DNA of 64,000 nucleotides, taken from Actinomadura viridilutea. GTDB lineage: Bacteria; Actinomycetota; Actinomycetes; Streptosporangiales; Streptosporangiaceae. Positions 57,826 to 64,000 of this stretch are shown one piece after another; position 1 is the first letter of the stretch, and each line of letters opens with the position of its first letter. The notes beneath the pieces were generated by a model. It saw only the letters and a program-made list of their open reading frames with translations. It did not search any database and was not told where the DNA came from. The DNA lies in NCBI GenBank assembly GCA_003001795.1, contig PVNI01000015.1, forward strand, positions 106,321 to 170,320, given 5' to 3'. Both the position numbers and the translations under genes were made by a program.

Positions 57826-59148
57826 ATGCCCACGGTGGATGACGATCTCCCCTCGGGCGTGGACGCCGACGAGTTCAGCGCACGCGTCTTCGGTACCGCG
57901 GACCCGCCGTCCGGCGGCGGTCTGGAACTGGCGCCGTTCCGCGGCGTGCGGTTCGCCCCAGGGGTCGTCGGCGACCTGGCGAAGGTGACCACGCCGCCGT
58001 ACGACCTGATCGACCCGGACGAGGTGCGGCGGCTGCTGGCCAGCGGCGGACACAACATCGTCCGGCTGATCCTGCCGCCCACGCCGGAGCAGGCGCGCGA
58101 CACGCTGCGCGACTGGCTCGCCGAGGGCGCGCTCACGATCGACCCCGAGCCGGCCCTGTACGTCTACGAGGTCGCCGACGCCCGGACGGTGCTGCAACGC
58201 GGGCTCATCGGCGCCCTGGCCCTCCGCGCGGAGGCGGACCGGGTCGTCCTCCCCCACGAGAACGTCTACCCCGGCCCGGTGCGCGACCGCCTGGCCCTCA
58301 TGACCGCCGTCAAGGCGGACCTGGAACCGATCTTCCTGGTGTACGAGGGCGGCGGCGAGGCCGCCGACATCGTCGACGACACCGCCCGCGGGACGCCCCT
58401 GCTGTCGTTCCGCGGCGACGACGGGCTCGACCACCGCCTGTGGCGCATCACCGACCCGCGCCTGCACGCCCGCATCGCGGCGGACCTCCGCCCCCGGCAG
58501 GCGCTGATCGCCGACGGCCACCACCGGTACGCGACCTACCGCGCCCTGCAGGCCCGCCGCCACGCCGCCGGGGACGGTCCCGGACCGTGGGACCACGGAC
58601 TGGCCCTGCTGGTCGACTCCACGCGCTACCCCCCGCACCTCGGCGCCATCCACCGCGTCCTGCCCACGGTGCCGCCGTCCACCGCGGTGGCGCACGCCGC
58701 CCGGGTCTTCCGCGTCACCGATCTGCCGTACGACCTGGACAAGGCCGTCGCCCTCCTGGCCGACGCCCCGCGCCCCGCCTACCTGCTGGGCGGCGGGGAT
58801 CGGCTGCACCTGCTCACCGAACCCGACCCGCGGCGCCTCGACCGGGCGATGGCCTGCGATCACTCGCCGCGCCGGCGCAGGCTCGACACCGCCGTCCTCG
58901 ACCGTCTGCTCATCGAGGACGTGTGGCACGTTCCCGAGGACGACCGCAGCATCGAGATCGTCCACGACGATCCGGCGGCGGCGATCGACCGGGCTCGCCG
59001 CACCGGCGGCACCGCCGTCATCCTCAACCCGCTGCGGGTCGAGGACGTCCTCGCCGTCGCCGGGGAGGGCGAACGCGTCCCCCGCAAGTCCACCTCCTTC
59101 GGCCCCAAACCCCGCACCGGCCTGGTCCTCCGCCTTCACACCACATGA
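57826..59148 (+). CDS. DUF1015 family protein
   Basis: The 440-residue product matches DUF1015: G-D-L-A-K-V-T-T-P-P-Y-D-L-I near 46-60, H-E-N-V-Y-P-G-P-V, L-I-A-D-G-H-H-R-Y-A-T-Y near 226-237, and a C-terminal I-L-N-P-L-R-V-E-D-V. The conserved D-G-H-H-R-Y suggests a catalytic site, but no activity is known. The start is uncertain: the ATG at 57826 lies inside TAGCAT (57822-57827), a good -10 box, and a GTG three codons later (57835) is seven bases beyond it, fitting a leaderless start there. Confidence 0.87.
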   Translation: MPTVDDDLPSGVDADEFSARVFGTADPPSGGGLELAPFRGVRFAPGVVGDLAKVTTPPYDLIDPDEVRRLLASGGHNIVRLILPPTPEQARDTLRDWLAEGALTIDPEPALYVYEVADARTVLQRGLIGALALRAEADRVVLPHENVYPGPVRDRLALMTAVKADLEPIFLVYEGGGEAADIVDDTARGTPLLSFRGDDGLDHRLWRITDPRLHARIAADLRPRQALIADGHHRYATYRALQARRHAAGDGPGPWDHGLALLVDSTRYPPHLGAIHRVLPTVPPSTAVAHAARVFRVTDLPYDLDKAVALLADAPRPAYLLGGGDRLHLLTEPDPRRLDRAMACDHSPRRRRLDTAVLDRLLIEDVWHVPEDDRSIEIVHDDPAAAIDRARRTGGTAVILNPLRVEDVLAVAGEGERVPRKSTSFGPKPRTGLVLRLHTT

Positions 59149-59220
59149 GGGACGGGTGAAACTTCGGTCCGGAGTTCCCGGCAGTGGTGGGCATCGTCGC
59201 GATCCGCGTTCGGCCGGTAC

Positions 59221-59370
59221 ATGGCGCGCGTCATCGACGCGATTGAGGACACCTTGGCGGGTGCGCCGTCTGGCGGCCGTCTCGCGCTCCACCAGGCCGT
59301 CTGTTTGCTCGCCCGGTGCGCGGCGCCCCCGGAGCACGCACGCGAAAGGGAGGGCCGAAACTGTGGATAA
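59221..59370 (+). CDS. Possible small protein, 49 residues
   Basis: A short frame with ATG at 59221 and TAA at 59368 reads M-A-R-V-I-D-A-I-E-D-T-L-A-G, then L-A-L-H-Q-A-V-C-L-L-A-R-C-A and a charged end. It could form two helices, and third-position GC looks moderately high. There is no clear ribosome binding site and no recognised family. It ends 29 bases before the MBL gene start. It may be a leftover of a larger gene. Confidence 0.22.
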   Translation: MARVIDAIEDTLAGAPSGGRLALHQAVCLLARCAAPPEHAREREGRNCG

Positions 59371-59399
59371 CCCGGACGACACGGAGGGATGATCGTCCC

Positions 59400-60332
59400 A
59401 TGGACACCACGACGACGATCACGCCGCTGGGCGGCGACGTGTACGAGATCGACACCCGGATGGCGGGCTACTCGGGCATCACGGCGGGATATCTGATCCT
59501 GTCCGACCGCCCGTGCCTGGTCGAACCGGGGACCTCCGGGTCGGCGCCGGTGGTCCAGCGGGCGTTGGACGAGCTCGGGGTGGGCCCGAACGACCTGGCG
59601 ACCGTGGTCGTCACGCACATCCACCTCGACCACGCGGGCGGCGTCGGCGACATCGCCAGGATGTATCCGCAGGCCGAGGTCGTCGTCCACGAGAAGGGCG
59701 CGCGGCACCTGGCGTCTCCGGAACGGCTCATGCGCAGCGCGCGCATGGTGTACGGGGACCGATTGGACACCCTGTTCGGCGAGCTCAAGCCCACGGAGGC
59801 CGAACGCATCCGCGCCGTGGAGGACACCGGGGTCATCGACCTGGGGGGCGGACGGAGGCTGGAATCCCACTACTCCCCCGGGCACGCCAAGCATCACGTC
59901 GGGCTGATCGACTCCCAGACCGGCGACCTGTACGTGGGGGACGCGGCGGGCATCTACGTCCCCGAGACGAAGGATGTGCGCCCCGCCACGCCGCCTCCCG
60001 ACTTCGACCTGGACACGGCGTTGGACTCGCTGCGCAAGTTCCAGGCGCTGGGCCCGCAGCGGCTGCTGTTCGCGCACTACGGCCCCGTCTCGGACGTCAC
60101 CGACACGCTGGAGCGTTCGGCGGAAGAGCTGCGGATCTGGGTCGACGCGGTCCGCGACGCGCACGGCCAGGGGCTGGACCTCGACCACGCCGTCGCCATG
60201 GTCCGCGACCGGACGAAGGAGCGCTACGCCATCACCCGCGACGACGCCGACCCCGAGCTCGCCGCCAAGTACGAGGTGCTCAGCAGCACCGAGAGCAACG
60301 TCGCCGGCATCATGCATTCGTTGAGCAAGTAG
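59400..60332 (+). CDS. MBL-fold metallo-hydrolase
   Basis: The 310-residue protein has the MBL signature V-V-T-H-I-H-L-D-H-A-G-G with His73, His75, Asp77 and His78, then Y-S-P-G-H-A-K-H-H and D-L-Y-V-G-D-A-A-G for the remaining ligands, and F-A-H-Y-G-P late. A C-terminal helical tail (about 230-310) follows the catalytic core. It belongs to the long glyoxalase II-like group; the substrate is unknown. GGAGGG lies 11 bases upstream of the ATG. A fragment of a homologous gene survives at 55906-55988. Confidence 0.9.
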   Translation: MDTTTTITPLGGDVYEIDTRMAGYSGITAGYLILSDRPCLVEPGTSGSAPVVQRALDELGVGPNDLATVVVTHIHLDHAGGVGDIARMYPQAEVVVHEKGARHLASPERLMRSARMVYGDRLDTLFGELKPTEAERIRAVEDTGVIDLGGGRRLESHYSPGHAKHHVGLIDSQTGDLYVGDAAGIYVPETKDVRPATPPPDFDLDTALDSLRKFQALGPQRLLFAHYGPVSDVTDTLERSAEELRIWVDAVRDAHGQGLDLDHAVAMVRDRTKERYAITRDDADPELAAKYEVLSSTESNVAGIMHSLSK

Positions 60333-60639
60333 CGCGGACCAGCGGCTCGGCGCCGCCGTCGCGCAGCCTTCGAAGCCGCCGCCTTGACATTGTAAGGTCC
60401 GGCTTGGCCCTCCTGCTCGAGTACGCGCACCAGCGCTTCATCAAGGCGGACGGGTTCGGCCGTGCCGAGGGCGAGCACGCAGGCGGGCGACCGCGCCCGG
60501 CCGCAGTGAGCGGAACAGATCGCAGCAGGCGTCGTGCGCCGACCGTTCGGCGAGACGGCCTCGAGTCAGCGCAGGAGGGCACGGGCGGGTTCGCGGCCGC
60601 AGCGGCGGCCCGCGCGTGCCCTCGGCATCGGCTGCGCTC
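60333..60639. other. 307-bp gap with an isolated regulatory-type inverted repeat
   Basis: No intact gene is seen. CCTT-GACATTGT-AAGG (60382-60397) contains TTGACA on the plus strand and TACAAT on the minus strand and resembles operators of MerR-type regulators, but no matching gene is adjacent. GGCACGGGCGGG (60578-60589) and CCCGCGCGTGCC (60609-60620) form an imperfect stem-loop just past the PhoX-like stop, a likely terminator. Confidence 0.45.
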
Positions 60640-61812
60640 TCAGCGGCGGAACGGTCCGGTGACCTCGTAGGTGTAGCCGTCCGTCCCGGCGACGAACCCG
60701 CTCTTCCCCCGCTGGGACGAGAAGTACAGGCGGGTGCCGTCGGGCGAGAACGCCGGCCCGGTGATCTCGGATTCGTCGTGGCCGACGACGCGCAGGAACG
60801 GGGCGACCACGCCGTCCGGCGTGATCACGTTGATCTCCATGTTGTCGCCGTCCTCGGCGACGTACAGGTCTCCCGACCGCGCGCCGGTGATGTTGTCGAC
60901 GCCCGCGAGCGGCGGTTCCCCGGTCGTGACGAGGTCGTCGTCGTAGGCGATGTCCAGGCGCTCGGCGGCGGCGTCGTACGCCCAGACGCGGTTGTCGCCC
61001 TTCGTGGTGAAGTAGCAGACGCCGCCGGTGTAGTAGCAGCCCTCGCCGCCGTTGAAGCGCATGGCGCCCGGCACTTGGTCCCGCGTCGGCGTCAGCCAGA
61101 TCTCCGGGTTCGGCACCCGCGCCCAGGTGACGGCGCCCGTACCGGATCCGACCAGCACCTCCAGGGTTCCGGACGACAGATCCCCCCAGGTGGACGGCCG
61201 GAACCGGTAGAAGCAGCCGTCCGGCTGGTCCTCGGTGAGGTACACGACCCGACGGTCCGGATCGCAGGCGGCCGCCTCGTGCTTGAACCGTCCCATGGCC
61301 GGGTGCGCCCGGGCGGAACGCTCACCCTTGGGGTCGGTCTCGTGCACCAGCCCGAGGTCGTGTTCCTCGCACGACAGCCACGTCCCCCACGGGGTGGCGC
61401 CGCCGGCGCAGTTCAGCGACGTGCCGTTGAGGATGCGGTACGCCGAGACGATCCGTCCCGACGCGTCGAACCGCACGGCCGACACGCCTCCGACGATGGG
61501 CACCTCCGAGTTGCTCACATAGATCCACCCGTCGCCGTCCGGGAAGCAGGCCCCGCCGTCCGGCGCGGGATGCCAGGTGTACCGGGTGCCCTCCACGCGC
61601 CGCATCGACCGGGCGATGACGCGGCTCGTGAACCCCTGCGGCAGCTGGAGGCCGTTGCCGTCCGGCGCGAGCAGCGGCCCGTACGGGCTCGCGCCGGGCT
61701 GCGCCGGACCGGCGGCGAAGGCACGCTGCCACAGCACGCCGGAGAACGCGGCCGTCCCACCCGCGACGGCGGTCGTACGGAGGAAGGTGCGTCGGTTCAG
61801 ACCCGTCGGCAT
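60640..61812 (-). CDS. Tat-exported PhoX/DUF839-type beta-propeller protein
   Basis: The 390-residue product begins with a twin-arginine signal (N-R-R-T-F-L-R-T-T-A-V-A-G-G, cleavage near A-F-A-A). The mature part matches the PhoX/DUF839 family: W-H-P-A-P-D-G-G-A-C-F, L-N-C-A-G-G-A-T-P-W-G-T-W-L-S-C-E-E-H, M-G-R-F-K-H-E-A-A-A, F-N-G-G-E-G-C-Y-Y and V-A-E-D-G-D-N-M-E-I. The C-E-E and related acidic residues fit the calcium/iron active site of PhoX alkaline phosphatases, so extracellular phosphate release is likely. GAGGAG precedes the ATG at 61812. Confidence 0.87.
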   Translation of the reverse strand: MPTGLNRRTFLRTTAVAGGTAAFSGVLWQRAFAAGPAQPGASPYGPLLAPDGNGLQLPQGFTSRVIARSMRRVEGTRYTWHPAPDGGACFPDGDGWIYVSNSEVPIVGGVSAVRFDASGRIVSAYRILNGTSLNCAGGATPWGTWLSCEEHDLGLVHETDPKGERSARAHPAMGRFKHEAAACDPDRRVVYLTEDQPDGCFYRFRPSTWGDLSSGTLEVLVGSGTGAVTWARVPNPEIWLTPTRDQVPGAMRFNGGEGCYYTGGVCYFTTKGDNRVWAYDAAAERLDIAYDDDLVTTGEPPLAGVDNITGARSGDLYVAEDGDNMEINVITPDGVVAPFLRVVGHDESEITGPAFSPDGTRLYFSSQRGKSGFVAGTDGYTYEVTGPFRR

Positions 61813-61946
61813 GGCGCTCCTCACACGCTCGTTCACCTTCACGCGGAGTGGACCACCGGTACGTGACACCGGCACCCCCGAACGACCACGATCTTGTGAA
61901 CATCGCGCGAAGGAAGGCCACCGTCAAGAGGTCCGGCAGAGTGCGG

Positions 61947-63671
61947 TCAGCCGTCGGATCCGTCCCGCCGCTCTCCTCCGTCCTCGACGAGGCCGTCACG
62001 GCGGACCGGGGCGTCCTGGGCACCGGCCGACGCCCCGTCGCGGTCTTCGGGCTCCGCGACCGGCTCCCGGAACACCGCCTCGGGCGCCTCCTCGTTCGGC
62101 TCAGCCGCCGCGCGAAGGTCCTGGGCGGACGCCGCCTCGTCCTTGTCCTGGGACGCGGTCTCCGGGACGACGGGCTCCAGGAACACCGGGGCGATCTCCG
62201 GAGCGTCGACGGTCGCCGGCGCGGCATCGCCGCCGTCGGGCTCCTTCTCGGACGGCTCTGCAGCGTTCCCGACGGGCTCGTGGGCGTCGCCGGTCGAGGG
62301 CGCGTCCGGTTCGGAAACGTCCTTGGGCTTCTCGTCGGCGGTCGCGTCGTCCGCAGTCGTGTGCACGGGGCGTTCGGAGTCGTCGCTGAACTCCGTGTCG
62401 GAGCCCTCCTCCTCGGTGTCGATGATGTGGAGGCCTTCCAGCTCCGCGTAACGCTCGGCCGCGTCGGTCTCTCCCTCCCGGTCGGCCGCCGCGGCGCGGG
62501 CGAACCAGTCGCTCGCCTCGTCGGAACGCCCCGCCGCCACCAGGGCGTCGGCGTAGGCGTAGAACAGCCGCGCCGACCAGGGGCGCAACCGCCGGTCCTG
62601 CAGCTCCGGCACCTGCAGGGTGACGACCGCGGCGTCGTACTGCCCCAGGTCCCGTCGCGCCCCCGACTCGACGATGCGCAGCTCGATCACGGCCGCCTGG
62701 TCGAGGCGTCCGGCCTCCACCGACTTGATGAGGTCGAGCGCGCGCTCCGGCCGTCCCAGGCCCCGCTCGCAGTCGGCCATGACCGGCAGGTAGGCGTCGC
62801 CTCCCGCGCCCAGGCGGCGCGCGGCGCGCAGCTCCGCCAGGGCCTCGGCCCACTCCCCCGCACGGTAGGCGGAGAGCCCCGCGGCCTCGCGCACGATGCC
62901 GACGCGTGACGCCAACCGCCGGGCGGCCTTGGCGTGGCGGTACGAGGTCTGCGGGTCGTCCTCGGAGAGGCGTCCCGCCATCACCAGGTGCCGGGACACG
63001 CGGCTCGCGAGGTCTTTCGGCAGGGAACGCAGCTCCGCGCGCACTTCAGCGGCGAGCTCGTTGCCCTTGACGTCCTCCGGCACGGGGGGCTCGTCGTACT
63101 TGGGCGCCTGGTCCTGCCGCTGAGCGGCGGTCTCACGACGGGCGAGCTTGTCGCGCTTGTGGCGGGACAAGCCGACGGGCTTTCGCCCGGGCTTGCGCTG
63201 CGGACCGGCTGCGCCGCGCCGCCTGTCGGCCGCGCGGTCACGGTCGTGGCCGCGGTCCTCGAATCGGTCCTTGCCGCGGGTGTCGAGGTGCCGGGACGCT
63301 GCGGGTCGATGCGTACGGCGCTCGTCCTGTCCTTTGCCGGAGCCGGCACCGCGGCGCTCGGTTCGTTTGTCGCCCGCAGGCCGACGACGGTCCTCTGAGC
63401 GCTTGAACGGACGATCCTTTCGACGTTCGTCGCGTTTCCCCTGGGGCCGGTTCTGGCGGTCGCGCACCGTGCGGTTCCGCCGGTCTCTGTCACGGCCTTT
63501 CCGGCCGGTGTCTTTCCGTGAGGTTGGGCCGCTGTTGCGCTGTCCCGATCCCTCGGTGCCGCGAGGGCTGTCCTCACGACCGGCAGGCGTTCCCGGTTCC
63601 CGGTTCCTTCCCTGCCGTTCGTCGCGCCGCTCGCGGTCGTGACCGCCGCGGCCGTCCTCTTCCGCGCTCAT
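61947..63671 (-). CDS. Highly charged TPR-like protein beside the rRNA operon
   Basis: The 574-residue product has three parts. Residues 1 to about 190 are a disordered Arg/Asp/Lys/Gly-rich region with many R-D-R, D-R-R and K-R-D stretches. Residues about 200-430 are helical with TPR-like repeats (A-A-E-V-R-A-E-L-R-S-L-P-K-D-L-A, G-E-W-A-E-A-L-A-E-L-R-A-A-R-R-L, Y-A-Y-A-D-A-L-V-A-A-G-R-S-D-E-A-S-D-W). The remaining 140 residues are acidic and Pro/Ala-rich. The basic tail could bind RNA. Location next to 5S rRNA invites a ribosome-related role, which is inference. A GTG four codons upstream (63683) is an alternative start. Confidence 0.82.
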   Translation of the reverse strand: MSAEEDGRGGHDRERRDERQGRNREPGTPAGREDSPRGTEGSGQRNSGPTSRKDTGRKGRDRDRRNRTVRDRQNRPQGKRDERRKDRPFKRSEDRRRPAGDKRTERRGAGSGKGQDERRTHRPAASRHLDTRGKDRFEDRGHDRDRAADRRRGAAGPQRKPGRKPVGLSRHKRDKLARRETAAQRQDQAPKYDEPPVPEDVKGNELAAEVRAELRSLPKDLASRVSRHLVMAGRLSEDDPQTSYRHAKAARRLASRVGIVREAAGLSAYRAGEWAEALAELRAARRLGAGGDAYLPVMADCERGLGRPERALDLIKSVEAGRLDQAAVIELRIVESGARRDLGQYDAAVVTLQVPELQDRRLRPWSARLFYAYADALVAAGRSDEASDWFARAAAADREGETDAAERYAELEGLHIIDTEEEGSDTEFSDDSERPVHTTADDATADEKPKDVSEPDAPSTGDAHEPVGNAAEPSEKEPDGGDAAPATVDAPEIAPVFLEPVVPETASQDKDEAASAQDLRAAAEPNEEAPEAVFREPVAEPEDRDGASAGAQDAPVRRDGLVEDGGERRDGSDG

Positions 63672-63709
63672 CCCGTCCGTCACAGTTCTCGATGTCGGTT
63701 GGACCTCGC

Positions 63710-63715
63710 ATTCTA
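63710..63715 (-). promoter_or_regulatory. -10 box for the charged TPR-like gene
   Basis: TAGAAT on the minus strand (63710-63715) is a near-consensus -10 hexamer, giving a start near 63703 and a leader of about 32 bases to ATG 63671. It lies past the rRNA terminator, so the gene has its own promoter. Confidence 0.5.
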
Positions 63716-63736
63716 TTTTGGCAGGTCCAGACATGC

Positions 63737-63772
63737 GTCGAGGGCCGCCCCGTCACCGAGGCGGCCCTCGAC
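63737..63772 (-). terminator. 13-bp stem-loop terminating the rRNA operon
   Basis: GTCGAGGGCCGCC (63737-63749) pairs perfectly with GGCGGCCCTCGAC (63760-63772) around a 10-base loop, about 12 bases beyond the 3' end of the 5S rRNA. No T-run follows in the direction of transcription. Confidence 0.85.
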
Positions 63773-63783
63773 CGAAAATATGT

Positions 63784-63901
63784 GTCCGGCGGCGTCCTAC
63801 TCTCCCACACAGTCACCCATGCAGTACCATCGGCGCTGAAGGGCTTAACTACCGGGTTCGGAATGGGACCGGGTGTTTCCCCTTCGCCATAACCACCGGA
63901 C
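63784..63901 (-). rRNA. rrf: 5S ribosomal RNA
   Basis: The minus strand matches bacterial 5S rRNA over about 118 bases. It has the terminal stem GTCCGG/CCGGAC, the conserved ATTCCGAACCCGG loop B/C segment, the GCGCCGATGGTACTGC helix and the GTGGGAGAGTAGGACGCCGCC end. Boundaries are set by the terminal stem and could be off by one or two bases. Confidence 0.95.
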
Positions 63902-64000
63902 AAACCTACAAAACCTGTTGTCAACAACGGGTTCCCGTTTGCTCCCCGAGAACCACACAGGGACGCGAACACCAACAGCAGCCATGTGTGTCAAGCCACT
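63902..64000 (-). other. 23S-5S internal spacer
   Basis: This is the transcribed spacer upstream of 5S; the 23S 3' end is not recognisable before the window edge. The palindromic stretch GTTGTCAACAAC (63917-63928) may be part of an rRNA-processing stem. The lower GC content is typical for such spacers. Confidence 0.6.

Noticed and set aside
59362..59370. TGTGGATAA, a perfect DnaA-box-like 9-mer
   Set aside because: It is a single copy without a box cluster, AT-rich unwinding region or dnaA/dnaN neighbours, so there is no origin here.
63902..64000. Part of 23S rRNA at the right edge
   Set aside because: The conserved 23S 3' end sequence is not seen; this stretch looks like 23S-5S spacer.
1..64000. 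CRISPR array, insertion sequence, prophage or attachment site
   Set aside because: The repeats are short direct tandem arrays without spacers, and no transposase, integrase or phage gene is present.

Overview
The window is 64 kb of very GC-rich actinobacterial chromosome. GTG and TTG starts are common, genes are packed in overlapping operons, and several starts look leaderless. A mycothiol-linked formaldehyde dehydrogenase and the block steA / mctB-like / recN / nadK / tlyA / HAD-IIA point to Actinomycetota. DUF574-type methyltransferase, SPW-repeat and ebo-type genes fit the Streptosporangiales/Thermomonosporaceae (Actinomadura-like), but that family-level placement is an inference. I see no CRISPR array, insertion sequence, prophage or tRNA. 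The right edge carries a 5S rRNA gene, the tail of an rRNA operon lying mostly outside the window.

Layout. 1-5.6 kb holds small accessory enzymes: a cut-off DUF574 methyltransferase, a thioredoxin-reductase-like/methyltransferase fusion, a GNAT acetyltransferase, DUF72, a methyltransferase and a cytochrome P450. 5.7-17.1 kb, all on the minus strand, is a carbohydrate acquisition module. It has a ROK regulator, a ribose/xylose-type ABC importer, a Gfo/Idh/MocA oxidoreductase, a large secreted PQQ-type sugar dehydrogenase with PKD and carbohydrate-binding domains, and two TIM-barrel isomerase-like proteins, one with a Tat signal. 17.4-24.3 kb is a tightly overlapped plus-strand operon of seven genes that I identify as an actinobacterial ebo-type cluster: inositol-3-phosphate-synthase-like, UbiA prenyltransferase, TIM barrel, EboA, TatD/EboB, EboE and an alkaline-phosphatase-superfamily EboF. 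This is the most interesting system here.

24.3-43.2 kb is mixed: acyltransferase-3, CMD-family protein, esterase, phosphodiester glycosidase, P-loop protein, mscR plus an MBL hydrolase, an orphan lipoprotein, a membrane nucleotide cyclase, SPW-TetR and divergent HxlR/MFS regulatory units, a lipoprotein-MoxR-VWA operon and a double-length acyl-CoA dehydrogenase. 43.2-57.8 kb is a conserved envelope/division/repair block on the minus strand: GT4, MurJ, MraY/WecA-like, MctB-like, SteA, RecN, NAD kinase, TlyA, GDPD, HAD-IIA, TPR. 57.8-63.7 kb has DUF1015, an MBL hydrolase, a PhoX-like protein and a highly charged TPR-like protein next to the rRNA operon.

Recurring features. Short tandem repeats of 9, 12, 12, 13 and 15 bp sit at gene edges; some lengthen protein termini. 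GC-rich stem-loops close most convergent gene pairs. An 83-bp relic of the MBL hydrolase gene at 59.4 kb lies 4.2 kb away, at 55.9 kb.
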